From JBQCHF01 sp051954955 (lineage in GTDB: Bacteria; Actinomycetota; Actinomycetes; Motilibacterales; Motilibacteraceae): 64,000 nucleotides of DNA. Location: the NCBI GenBank assembly GCA_051954955.1, contig JBQCHF010000192.1:1-64000 (forward strand), given 5' to 3'. This document shows positions 32,750 to 42,532 of the stretch, piece after piece. Under the pieces are notes generated by a model, which saw nothing but the letters and a program-made list of their open reading frames with translations, was not told the origin of the DNA and ran no database searches. Made by a program: the position numbers and the translations under genes. Numbering within the stretch: position 1 is the stretch's first letter; each line of letters starts with the position of its first letter.

Positions 32750-33100
32750 TCAGCCGGGCAGCTCCCGGTAGAGGTCCACCAGCAGGTTGCCCGGGCCGCG
32801 CAGGTAGGCCGACTCGGTCCCCCAGTCCGTGGTGACCGGGCCGAGCAGCAGCTCCGCCCCGGCGTCGACGGCGTGCTGGGCCGCCGCGGCGACGTCGGCG
32901 ACCTCGTCGTGCAGGATCACCCCGTCGGTCCTGCCCCAGGGCACCATCGCGTCCACCGAGAGCAGGATCCGCATCTCGCCGGCGCGCAGCTCGCCGAAGT
33001 GCGGGTCGTCGACGACGACCTCCCAGCCGTAGGCCTCGTGCAGCAGCCGCACCGCCGCCGGCACGTCGTCGACCTGCACGTCGATCCCGCGCACACCCAT
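32750..33100 (-). CDS. VOC (glyoxalase-like) family protein
   Basis: A 116-residue single-domain VOC protein, MGVRGIDVQVDDVPAAVRLL, with the second half DGVILHDEVADVAAAAQHAVDAGAELL and closing RGPGNLLVDLYRELPG. The LHDEV and GNLLVDL elements mark the second beta-alpha-beta-beta module. Substrate cannot be inferred. It follows clgR on the same strand but the hairpin pair at 33141-33198 lies between them. Confidence 0.8.
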   Translation of the reverse strand: MGVRGIDVQVDDVPAAVRLLHEAYGWEVVVDDPHFGELRAGEMRILLSVDAMVPWGRTDGVILHDEVADVAAAAQHAVDAGAELLLGPVTTDWGTESAYLRGPGNLLVDLYRELPG

Positions 33101-33140
33101 GCAGACCTCCCTCGTCGAGCCGCACTCACCACGACAATTC

Positions 33141-33198
33141 CATGCTCACCTCACCCGATCGCGCGAGGTGAGCATGAAGGGATCACGGTCCCGTGATC
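33141..33198 (-). repeat. hairpin plus GATCACGGTCCCGTGATC palindrome (after clgR)
   Basis: CATGCTCACCTC (33141-33152) pairs perfectly with 33165-33176; four nt later comes GATCACGGTCCCGTGATC (33181-33198), 8-bp arms around TC. The same 18-mer and following nTTCCG occur at 55483-55505 next to another hairpin. Position after the clgR stop suggests a terminator-type role. Confidence 0.8.
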
Positions 33199-33259
33199 AT
33201 TCCGGTCGGGGCCGGGGTGGGTGAGAAGGCGTGACGCCGAGGGAGCGCTATCGAGCGGC

Positions 33260-33619
33260 TCAGGCGGCGGCGTGCAGGCTGCCGGCGACGGGGCCGGCCT
33301 CGCGCATGGGGGTGAGCACGCGCTCGGACTCGGCGCCGGCGCGGACGGAGGCCTCGACGGCGTCCAGCGGCACCGCGGCGAGCGACTCGGCGACCACGAG
33401 CTGGTCGCTGACCTCGGCCAGCACCCGGGAGAGCGGCACCTCCAGCGCCGTGCAGATGGAGGCCAGCAGCTCGGAGGAGGCCTCCTTCTGGCCGCGCTCG
33501 ACCTCGGAGAGGTAGCCCAGCGACACCCGGGCCGCGGAGGACACCTCGCGCAGGGTGCGCCCCTGGCGCTGGCGCTGCTGGCGCAAGACGTCACCGAGCA
33601 GGCGGCGGAGCAGGATCAC
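33260..33619 (-). CDS. clgR: Xre-family transcriptional activator ClgR
   Basis: Activator of clp protease genes and stress genes in actinobacteria. The 119-residue product has the family-defining N-terminus VILLRRLLGDVLRQQRQRQG and helix-turn-helix RTLREVSSAARVSLGYLSEVERGQKEASSELL. The GTG start has AAGGAG 6 nt upstream. The C-terminus is HAAA; C-terminal Ala-Ala makes Streptomyces PopR/ClgR-type regulators ClpP substrates, so the same turnover is likely. cinA and pgsA upstream are the usual neighbours, but the pspA-like gene that follows clgR in mycobacteria is absent. Confidence 0.92.
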   Translation of the reverse strand: MILLRRLLGDVLRQQRQRQGRTLREVSSAARVSLGYLSEVERGQKEASSELLASICTALEVPLSRVLAEVSDQLVVAESLAAVPLDAVEASVRAGAESERVLTPMREAGPVAGSLHAAA

Positions 33620-33965
33620 AGGGCGCTCCTTCCGGTCGGGTGCGGCGCCGGCGACGGCGGGGTTCTGGGGGCGGGCCTTCTGCAGTGGTGCTGAACTGGC
33701 TGGTGCCGAGCTGGCTGGTGCGGTCGTACGTCCGGCGCCGGACGTCGCCCGGCTTCCCGAGGGGGTGTTCCCCCGGACGACCGGGTGCGACACCGGTGCG
33801 GTACCCACCGTACCGGCCGCTACCCACCCGGGCGCGGGGAGACGCCGCGTTCCTCCGGACGGCCGCACCGAGCCGGCGGCGGGGTGGGTCGCCCGGCGGG
33901 CGGCGGGCCGGGTCGTGGGACGGGGACGGGACGGGCTGCGCGTCATGTCGGCTGCAACGCTGTAA
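33620..33965. other. 346-nt clgR upstream region
   Basis: No credible gene between the cinA-type gene and clgR. It contains a 15-bp direct repeat (CTGGCTGGTG at 33696-33705 and 33711-33720) and short inverted stretches such as GGTGCGGTACC near 33798. It should hold the clgR promoter and, by analogy with other actinobacteria, autoregulatory ClgR sites, which I could not place with confidence. Confidence 0.5.
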
Positions 33966-34535
33966 TCATCGTGCGCGTTCCCCTCGATCGCCCGCAGCGG
34001 AAGGCGTGGCGGGGAGCGTGTCGAGCAGCAGCCCGAGCAGCCGCCGCACCGTCTGCTCGCGCACCGCCGCTCGGTCCCCCGTCAGGCTCAGGTCGAGCAC
34101 GCGACCGTCCGCGGGCGTGGCCACCGCGATGTGCACGGTCCCCGGCGCGCGGCCGTCCTGCGGGTCGGGCCCGGCCACACCGGTGGTGGCCAGGCCGACG
34201 TCGGCACCCAGCGTCCGACGGGCGCCCTCGGCCATCTGCCGGGCCACCTGCGGGTGCACCGCCCCCTCGCGCTCGAGCAGGGCGGCGTCGACGCCGAGGA
34301 GCGCCGCCTTCAGCGGGGTGGCGTAGGCGACGACCCCGCCGCGGTAGACCGCCGAGCTACCCGCCACCGCGGTGATCGCGGCGCCGACCAGCCCGCCGGT
34401 GAGCGACTCGGCCGTGCCGACGGTGAGCCCGCAGGCCTTCAGCGCGGCGACGGCCCGGGCGGCCAGCGCCTCGACGTCGTCGCCGTCCGGGGTCGGGCCG
34501 GTGCCCGCGCCGCTGTCCGCAGCCTCTGGGCTCAC
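33966..34535 (-). CDS. CinA C-terminal domain protein (PncC-type amidohydrolase)
   Basis: A 189-residue stand-alone CinA C-terminal domain, related to nicotinamide-nucleotide amidohydrolase PncC. Motifs: VGTAESLTGGLVGAAITAVAGSS, YRGGVVAYATPLKAALLGV, HPQVARQMAEGARRTLGADVGLATTGVAGPD and GTVHIAVATP. The GTG start overlaps the pgsA stop (GTGA). The N-terminal CinA (COG1058) domain is missing, as in most actinobacteria. Role in pyridine nucleotide salvage is by family; damage-linked roles known for competence species are not implied. Confidence 0.9.
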   Translation of the reverse strand: MSPEAADSGAGTGPTPDGDDVEALAARAVAALKACGLTVGTAESLTGGLVGAAITAVAGSSAVYRGGVVAYATPLKAALLGVDAALLEREGAVHPQVARQMAEGARRTLGADVGLATTGVAGPDPQDGRAPGTVHIAVATPADGRVLDLSLTGDRAAVREQTVRRLLGLLLDTLPATPSAAGDRGERAR

Positions 34536-35337
34536 GAGGCGCGGCCATGTTGATCGGCCGGCTGATCGGCGGGCCGATCGACGGACCGATCGACGGGCCG
34601 GTCCGCGCCCTCACCGGCGGGACCGGGGGGGCTCGCCGGCGCCTCGGGCAGGTCGAGGACCGGAGCGGGGCCGGGCCCGCTGCCAGGCCGTCCGCTGCCC
34701 GACCGTCCGGCCCGGCGCGCCTCGCGGGCGGCCCGCTTGGCCGCGGTCCGCTCGCTGGTGCGGCGCAGCACCACGGCGCGGGCCACGTAGTCCAGGCCGG
34801 TCACCACCGTGACCACCAGCGCGGCCGCCATCACGGTGACCGGAAGCCAGCCCAGCCAGTCCGGCAGCGGCAGCACGTAGAAGCCGATGGCCACCGCCTG
34901 CAGCAGGGTCTTGAGCTTGCCGCCGCGCGAGGCCGGGATGACGCCGTGCCGGATCACCCAGAACCGCAGCAGGGTGACGCCGATCTCGCGCACGAGGATC
35001 ACCACGGTGACCCACCAGGGCAGCTCGCCCAGCACACTGAGCGCCACCAGCGCGGTGCCGGTGAGGGCCTTGTCCGCGATCGGGTCGGCGATCTTGCCGA
35101 CGTCGGTGACCAGGCCGCGCTTGCGGGCCAGGTCGCCGTCGACGAGATCGGTGAACGAGGCCACCGCGAAGGCGAGGAACGCGGCCACCCGCCAGCCCTC
35201 GTCCTGGCCGCTGCGGCGCAGCAGCAGCCAGCCGAACAGGGGCACCAGCAGGATCCGCAGCAGCGTGAGCGCGTTGGCGACGTTCCACACCCTCACCGTG
35301 GCGACCGGTACGCCGATCGGGTCGGGGGGCGGCGGCT

Positions 35338-35341
<4 letters not shown>
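34532..35341 (-). CDS. pgsA: CDP-diacylglycerol-glycerol-3-phosphate phosphatidyltransferase
   Basis: CDP-alcohol phosphatidyltransferase making phosphatidylglycerol phosphate. The catalytic signature D-x2-DG-x2-AR-x8-G-x3-D-x3-D is complete in TDLVDGDLARKRG followed by GKIADPIAD. About five membrane helices (residues 20-200) and a hydrophilic tail of about 70 residues rich in Pro, Gly and Asp-Arg, ending in DRPVDRSVDRPADQPADQ, coded by 12-bp repeats. GTG start overlaps the rimO stop; GTGA overlap with the CinA gene downstream. Same position as pgsA3 of mycobacteria. Confidence 0.9.
34552..34599. repeat. four 12-bp units coding the PgsA tail
   Basis: GATCGGCCGGCT, GATCGGCGGGCC, GATCGACGGACC, GATCGACGGGCC: four consecutive units in phase with pgsA on the minus strand, encoding Asp/Arg/Pro tetrapeptides near the C-terminus. 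Confidence 0.78.
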
Positions 35342-36894
<1,553 letters not shown>

Positions 36895-37001
36895 GCGGAC
36901 AGCCTACGGCGCGCAGGGGCGGCGACACGGCGGGGCAGCCACGCCGAGCGTGCGGCAACGCGGGTGGCGGTGCCGGGGCGCGCCTCGGGACGGGCGGCGC
37001 C

Positions 37002-37763
37002 TCAGGCGGCGGCGGGGTCCTGCGGGGTGAACTCGACCCGGGTCACCTGGCCGGGGCCGCCGGGGGCGCCGACGTCCTTGCCGTTCACCGTGAGGGACAC
37101 CGCGCCGGCGTTGCCCAGGGTGAGCCGGACCTTGTCCTTGGCCTGGAAGGTCTTGCTCTGCCCCTGAGCGATGCCGCCCTCGAACAGCTGCTTGCCCGAG
37201 CCGTCGGTGGCGCTCACCCAGCAGTTGCCCTTGGGCGTGGTCAGCACCACGGTGACCGAGTCGCGCGGGGCCTGGGCGACCGCGTCGGAGGGCGCGGGGG
37301 CCGGCGTGGTGGGGGCGGAGCTGGCCGACGCGGTGGGCGTGCTCGAGGCGGACGGCCCGGGCGCGGCCACGGTCGGCCCGTTGCCCCCGGAGGAGCCGCT
37401 GAAGGCCTGCACCACGCCGTAGACGAGCACCAGGGCGAGGGCCGCGGCCATCGCGAGGGTCCAGTTGGGGCCGCGCCGCTCGGGCTTGGCGGCGGTCTCG
37501 GACTCGAAGACCTGAGTGGCGGCCGGTGCCTCCTGCCCGCGCTCGCGGTCGAACTCGGCCAGGAGCGGGGCCGGGTCGGCGCCGACGGCCTGCGCGATGC
37601 CCTTGATGTGGGCGCGCGCGTAGAAGTCGCCGCCGCTGCGGCTGAAGTCGTCCCGCTCGATCGACTCGATGATCGTCTGCCGGATGCGGGTGGCCTCGGC
37701 GACCTGCTCGAGCGACATGCCGGCTCCGCGGCGCGCCTCGGTGAGGCTCTGTCCGATGGACAC
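37002..37763 (-). CDS. RodZ-like helix-turn-helix membrane protein
   Basis: A 253-residue bitopic protein: cytoplasmic HTH (SIGQSLTEARRGAGMSLEQVAEATRIR, then QTIIESIERDDFSRSGGDFYARAHIKGIAQAVG), one membrane helix at about 102-120, a Ser/Thr/Pro/Ala-rich linker and a C-terminal DUF4115-type beta domain (VTVVLTTPKGNCWVSATDGSGKQLFEG to RVEFTPQDPAAA). This is the RodZ layout; RodZ links MreB to cell-wall growth, but an MreB link is not shown here. AGGAG is 5 nt before the chosen GTG; another GTG lies 6 nt upstream. Sits between ftsK and rimO. Confidence 0.85.
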   Translation of the reverse strand: MSIGQSLTEARRGAGMSLEQVAEATRIRQTIIESIERDDFSRSGGDFYARAHIKGIAQAVGADPAPLLAEFDRERGQEAPAATQVFESETAAKPERRGPNWTLAMAAALALVLVYGVVQAFSGSSGGNGPTVAAPGPSASSTPTASASSAPTTPAPAPSDAVAQAPRDSVTVVLTTPKGNCWVSATDGSGKQLFEGGIAQGQSKTFQAKDKVRLTLGNAGAVSLTVNGKDVGAPGGPGQVTRVEFTPQDPAAA

Positions 37764-38002
37764 GCGCACTCCTGCTCGCTCTGGTACTCCGCCGGGCCCG
37801 ACCCGCTGCGGTGCCGCCCTGCGCTGGACGGGTCGTCGGCTGGATATCGGCACCCCCCGACGGCATCTGAAGTCTACGTGGGCAAGGTCCGGTCCACCAA
37901 GACACACCTCGCGCCCCGTCACCATTGCGTGCAGCGGTCGTGCAGTGGAATGCCGGGATCGACCCGCTACGCCACCCAGCCCCGGTGACGTTCGCGGCGT
38001 CG

Positions 38003-40573
38003 TCAGCCGCGCAGGGTGACCAGGACTCCCTCGAGCTCGTCGGGCGTGACGAGCACCTCGCGGGCTTTCGAACCCTCGCTGGGACCCACGATCCCCCGGG
38101 TCTCCATGAGGTCCATCAGCCGGCCGGCCTTGGCGAACCCGACCCGCAGCTTGCGCTGCAGCATCGAGGTGGACCCGAACTGCGTGGAGACGACCAGCTC
38201 GACCGCCTGGCACAGCAGGTCCAGGTCGTCGCCGATCTCCTCGTCGATCTCCTTGCTCGGACCCGCCGCGGCGGTGACGTCCTCGCGGTAGGTGGGCTGG
38301 AGCTGCTCGCGGCAGTGCTTGACCACCGAGGCGATCTCGGCCTCGGTGACCCACGCGCCCTGCAGCCGCATCGGCTTGCTGGCGCCCATCGGCAGGAACA
38401 GCCCGTCGCCCTGGCCGACCAGCTTCTCGGCGCCCGGCTGGTCGAGGATGACCCGGCTGTCGGCCAGCGACGAGGTCGCGAACGCCAGCCGCGAGGGCAC
38501 GTTGGCCTTGATCAGACCGGTGACGACGTCGACCGACGGGCGCTGGGTGGCCAGCACCAGGTGGATGCCGGCGGCGCGGGCGAGCTGGGTGATGCGGACG
38601 ATCGAGTCCTCGACGTCGCGGGGCGCGACCATCATCAGGTCGGCGAGCTCGTCGACGATGACCAGCAGGTAGGGGTAGGGGCGCAGCACCCGCTCGCTGC
38701 CGGGCGGTGCCTGCAGCTTGCCGCTCTTGACGGCCTTGTTGAAGTCGTCGAGGTGCCGGAAGCCGAACGCGGCCAGGTCGTCGTAGCGCATGTCCATCTC
38801 GCGCACGACCCACTGCAGCGCCTCGGCGGCCTTCTTCGGGTTGGTGATGATCGGGGTGATCAGGTGCGGGATGCCCTCGTAGGAAGTGAGCTCGACCCGC
38901 TTGGGGTCGACCAGGATCATCCGAACCTCGTCCGGGGTGGCCCGGATCATCACCGAGGTGATGAGCGAGTTGATGCACGAGCTCTTGCCCGAGCCGGTCG
39001 CGCCGGCCACCAGGATGTGCGGCATCTTGGCCAGGTTCGCCACCACGAAGTGGCCCTCGACGTCCTTGCCCAGGCCCACCACCATCGGGTGGTGGTCGTC
39101 GCGGGCGACCTTGGCCCGCAGCACGTCGCCGAGGCTGACGTTCTCCCGGTCGGTGTTGGGGATCTCGATGCCGATGGCCGACTTGCCGGGGATCGGGGAC
39201 AGGATCCGGACGTCGGCGCTGGCCACCGCGTAGGAGATGTTCTTGGACAGCGCCGTGATCCGCTCGACCTTCACCGCGGGGCCGAGCTCGACCTCGTAGC
39301 GGGTGACCGTCGGGCCGCGGGTGAACCCGGTGACCTGGGCGTCGATGTCGAACTGCTCCAGCACCGTGGTGAGCGCCTCGACCACGGCGTCGTTGGCCTT
39401 GGAGCGGGCCTTGTGCGGGGCACCCTCGCGCAGCAGGTCGGCGCCCGGCAGCGAGTAGGTGACGTCCCCGGACAGGAGCAGCTGCTCGACCCGGGGCGGC
39501 AGCGGGTTCGGGTCCTTGGCGGCCGGCCCGCCGGCCGGGGCGAGCGTGACGGCCTCGCTGGCCGCCGCCTCGCCGGGCTCGACCACGGGCTGGACCGGCG
39601 CGTCCGGGGCCCCCTTGCGGCGACGGGCCTTGGGCGCGTCCTCGAGGGCGACCGGGGAGTCGAAGGGCACGTCGCCGGTGGGCAGGTCGGCGGCGTCGTC
39701 GGCCATGGCGCCGACCCGCTTGCGCGGGCGGGAGCGCTTGAGTGGGGCGTCGCCCGGCTCGGGGGCGGCGACCGGCTCGGGGGCGGCCGGCGGGGTGCGG
39801 TGCAGCAGCGTGCCGAGCAGCCCGCGCAGGCGCTCGGGCACCGCGTGCAGCGGGGTGGCGGTGACGACCAGGAGCCCGAAGACCAGCAGCAGCACCAGCA
39901 GGGGCACCGCCGCCCACACGGTGACGGCGCTGACCACCGGGCTGCTGGCCAGGAAGCCGACCACGCCACCGGCCTCGCGCATCGCGGTGGCGCCGTCGGG
40001 CGGCGCGGGCAGCCCGCGCGCGATGTGCACCAGCCCGGCCACGGACACCACACAGGCCCCCAGGCCGATGCCGACCCGGCCGGTCGCGTCGGGCCGGTCC
40101 GGGTGGCGCAGCAGCCGGACGCCGAGGGCGGCCAGCAGGAAGGGCACCACCAGGCCGACGCGCCCCAGGGTGCCGGCCACGACGGCGTCGACCAGACCGC
40201 CGACCGGACCGGACAGGTTCCACCACTCGACCGCGGCCACCACGATGGCCAGGCCGAGCATGGTCAGGCCGAGGCCGTCGCGCCGGTGCGCCGGGTCCAG
40301 GTCGCGGGCGCTGCTGCCGATCCGGCGGGCCGAGCCTCCGACCACGTGCGCGATCCCCAGCCACACCGCCCGCAGGGCACGCCCGAGCGCGGCGGCGAGG
40401 ACGCTGAAGCCGCTGCGGGAGGCCGGGCGCCGCGCCGCGGCGCGGGTGCTGCCCGACCCCCCGCCCTTCCGGGCGCCGGACCCGCTGCCCCCGGAGCGGC
40501 TGCCCGACGATCGAGCGCTCGAGGAACGGGCGCTCGACGGGCGCGGCCGCGGCGGGGACGTACGGGTGGCCAT
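38003..40573 (-). CDS. ftsK: DNA translocase FtsK
   Basis: Septal DNA pump that clears and aligns chromosomes at division. The 856-residue product has a Ser/Arg/Gly-rich head, four to five membrane helices between about 85 and 255, a Pro/Ala linker, the alpha/beta motor (DVLRAKVARDDHHPMVVGLGKD, Walker A GATGSGKSS, Walker B LLVIVDELADLMM, TQRPSVDVVTGLIKANVPSR) and the C-terminal gamma winged helix (TSMLQRKLRVGFAKAGRLMDLME) that reads KOPS-type sites. Start at MATRTSPP; an in-frame start 45 nt upstream is less likely. 239 nt separate it from the RodZ-like gene. Confidence 0.95.
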   Translation of the reverse strand: MATRTSPPRPRPSSARSSSARSSGSRSGGSGSGARKGGGSGSTRAAARRPASRSGFSVLAAALGRALRAVWLGIAHVVGGSARRIGSSARDLDPAHRRDGLGLTMLGLAIVVAAVEWWNLSGPVGGLVDAVVAGTLGRVGLVVPFLLAALGVRLLRHPDRPDATGRVGIGLGACVVSVAGLVHIARGLPAPPDGATAMREAGGVVGFLASSPVVSAVTVWAAVPLLVLLLVFGLLVVTATPLHAVPERLRGLLGTLLHRTPPAAPEPVAAPEPGDAPLKRSRPRKRVGAMADDAADLPTGDVPFDSPVALEDAPKARRRKGAPDAPVQPVVEPGEAAASEAVTLAPAGGPAAKDPNPLPPRVEQLLLSGDVTYSLPGADLLREGAPHKARSKANDAVVEALTTVLEQFDIDAQVTGFTRGPTVTRYEVELGPAVKVERITALSKNISYAVASADVRILSPIPGKSAIGIEIPNTDRENVSLGDVLRAKVARDDHHPMVVGLGKDVEGHFVVANLAKMPHILVAGATGSGKSSCINSLITSVMIRATPDEVRMILVDPKRVELTSYEGIPHLITPIITNPKKAAEALQWVVREMDMRYDDLAAFGFRHLDDFNKAVKSGKLQAPPGSERVLRPYPYLLVIVDELADLMMVAPRDVEDSIVRITQLARAAGIHLVLATQRPSVDVVTGLIKANVPSRLAFATSSLADSRVILDQPGAEKLVGQGDGLFLPMGASKPMRLQGAWVTEAEIASVVKHCREQLQPTYREDVTAAAGPSKEIDEEIGDDLDLLCQAVELVVSTQFGSTSMLQRKLRVGFAKAGRLMDLMETRGIVGPSEGSKAREVLVTPDELEGVLVTLRG

Positions 40574-40764
40574 GGTCCCGAAGGCTACCCGCGCCGTCCC
40601 TCCTGTCACAGGAGTCACAGCGGTGGCGGCGCGTCGGCGGAGTCCCGTCCGGCTCAGCTCCGCGCCCCGCCCGCGGCGCCGACGGGGTGGAAGGCGCCGC
40701 TGAGGGGAGCGCTCGGTCTCGTGGCCAGCAGAGCAGCCGGCCGCCGGTCCAAGAACAGCCGGAC

Positions 40765-40817
40765 TGGGTGAGGGGCACCCTGTGCCAATAGGTTTGGCAC
40801 AGGGTGCCCCTCACCCA
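40765..40817 (-). terminator. 24-bp perfect hairpin after rnj
   Basis: Arms 40765-40788 and 40794-40817 are perfect complements with a 5-nt loop (TAGGT). It begins 30 nt beyond the RNase J stop on the minus strand; between them lies ATGATCACG (40824-40832), half of the palindrome seen in the elements at 33181 and 55483. No U-tract. Confidence 0.82.
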
Positions 40818-40846
40818 AGGAAGATGATCACGCGGGGCCGCGCGGC

Positions 40847-42532
40847 TCAGACCTCGACGACCACCGGGATGATCATCGGGCGGCGGCGGTAGGTCTCGTT
40901 GACCCAGCGGCCGACGACCCGGCGCACGATCTGCTGGAGCTGGTGGGCGTCGCCGATGCCGTCGGCGGCCGCGCGGGCCAGCGCCTCCTCGATCCGCGGG
41001 CGCACCTTCTCGAACACCGCGTCGTCCTCGGCGAAGCCGCGGGCGTGGATCTCCGGGCCGCCGGTCACCTTGCCGGTGACGCTGTCGACCACCACGACCA
41101 CCGACACGAAGCCCTCGTCGCGCAGGATCCGCCGGTCCTTGAGCGAGGACTCGGTGACGTCGCCGACGGTCGAGCCGTCGACGTAGACGTAGCCGCATGG
41201 CACCGTGCCGACCACCCGCGCCAGGCCGTCGACCAGGTCGACGACGACGCCGTCCTCGGCCAGCACGACGTTCTGCTCGGGGACCCCGGTGGCGAGGGCC
41301 AGGTCGGCGTTGGCCCGCAGGTGGCGGGTCTCGCCGTGCACCGGCATCACGTTGCTGGGCTGCACGAGGTTGTAGCAGTAGAGCAGCTCGCCGGCGCTGG
41401 CGTGCCCGGACACGTGCACCTTGGCGTTGCCCTTGTGGACCACCCGGGCGCCCCAGCGGGTGAGCCCGTTGATGACCCGGTAGACCGCGTTCTCGTTGCC
41501 GGGGATGAGCGAGCTGGCCAGCAGCACCGTGTCGCCCTCGCCGATGACGATCTGGTGGTCCCGGTTGGCCATCCGGGACAGCGCGGCCATCGGCTCGCCC
41601 TGGGAGCCGGTGCACACCAGCACGATCTGGTCCTCGCGCAGGTCCTCGAGGGCCTTGAGGTCGACCAGCAGCCCGTCGGGCACCCGCAGGTAGCCCAGCT
41701 CGCGGGCGATCCCCATGTTGCGCACCATCGACCGGCCCACCATCGCGACCTTGCGCCCGTGCGCGTGGGCGGCGTCGAGCACCTGCTGGATGCGGTGCAC
41801 GTGGCTGGCGAAGGACGCGACGATGATCCGCCGCTGCGAGGTCTGGAACACCCGGTCGATGGCCGGGGCGATGTCGCGCTCGGGCATGGTGAACCCGGGC
41901 ACCTCGGCGTTGGTGGAGTCGACCAGGAACAGGTCGACGCCCTCCTCGCCCAGGCGGGCGAAGCCGCGCAGGTCGGTGAGCCGGCGGTCCAGCGGCAGCT
42001 GGTCCATCTTGAAGTCGCCGGTGTGCAGCAGCAGCCCGGCCTCGGTGCGCACCGCGACCGCGAGCGCGTCCGGGATGGAGTGGTTGACGGCGAGGAACTC
42101 GCAGTCGAACGGGCCGAGCCGCTCGCGCCGGCCCTCGGCGACCTCGAACGTGTAGGCCTTGATCTTGTGCTCGACGAGCTTGGCCTCGAGCAGGGCCAGG
42201 GTGAGCCGCGAGCCGACCACCGGGATGTCCGGCTTCTCGCGCAGCAGGTAGGGCACCGCGCCGATGTGGTCCTCGTGCCCGTGGGTGAGCACGATCGCGT
42301 CGACGGCGTCGAGCCGGTCCCGGATGTAGTCGAAGTCGGGGAGGATCAGGTCCACCCCGGGCTGGAAGTCCTCCGGGAAGAGCACGCCGCAGTCGATGAC
42401 GAGCAGCCGCCCGGCGTGCTCGAGCACCGTCATGTTGCGGCCGACCTCGCCGAGGCCGCCCAGCGGCACCACCCGCAGGCCGCCCTCGGGCAGCGGCGGG
42501 GGCGGGGAGAGCTCGGGGTGCGGGTGGCTCAC
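40847..42532 (-). CDS. rnj: ribonuclease J
   Basis: Metallo-beta-lactamase RNase with 5'-exo and endonuclease activity in rRNA maturation and mRNA decay. The 561-residue product shows GGLGEVGRNMTVLEH, the metal motif LTHGHEDHIGAVPYLL, HTGDFKMDQ, the beta-CASP region (VDSTNAEVPGFTMPE, IIVASFASHVHRIQQ) and HVSGHASAGELL with the late NVMPVHGETRHL. GTG start overlaps the dapA stop. dapA-rnj order is conserved in actinobacteria, so the two are co-transcribed. Confidence 0.96.
   Translation of the reverse strand: MSHPHPELSPPPPLPEGGLRVVPLGGLGEVGRNMTVLEHAGRLLVIDCGVLFPEDFQPGVDLILPDFDYIRDRLDAVDAIVLTHGHEDHIGAVPYLLREKPDIPVVGSRLTLALLEAKLVEHKIKAYTFEVAEGRRERLGPFDCEFLAVNHSIPDALAVAVRTEAGLLLHTGDFKMDQLPLDRRLTDLRGFARLGEEGVDLFLVDSTNAEVPGFTMPERDIAPAIDRVFQTSQRRIIVASFASHVHRIQQVLDAAHAHGRKVAMVGRSMVRNMGIARELGYLRVPDGLLVDLKALEDLREDQIVLVCTGSQGEPMAALSRMANRDHQIVIGEGDTVLLASSLIPGNENAVYRVINGLTRWGARVVHKGNAKVHVSGHASAGELLYCYNLVQPSNVMPVHGETRHLRANADLALATGVPEQNVVLAEDGVVVDLVDGLARVVGTVPCGYVYVDGSTVGDVTESSLKDRRILRDEGFVSVVVVVDSVTGKVTGGPEIHARGFAEDDAVFEKVRPRIEEALARAAADGIGDAHQLQQIVRRVVGRWVNETYRRRPMIIPVVVEV

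Noticed and set aside
37002..41615. One 1537-codon minus-strand frame
   Set aside because: Only its last 253 codons (RodZ-like) are real; the rest is an out-of-frame reading of ftsK and rnj with Arg/Gly/Pro-rich composition.
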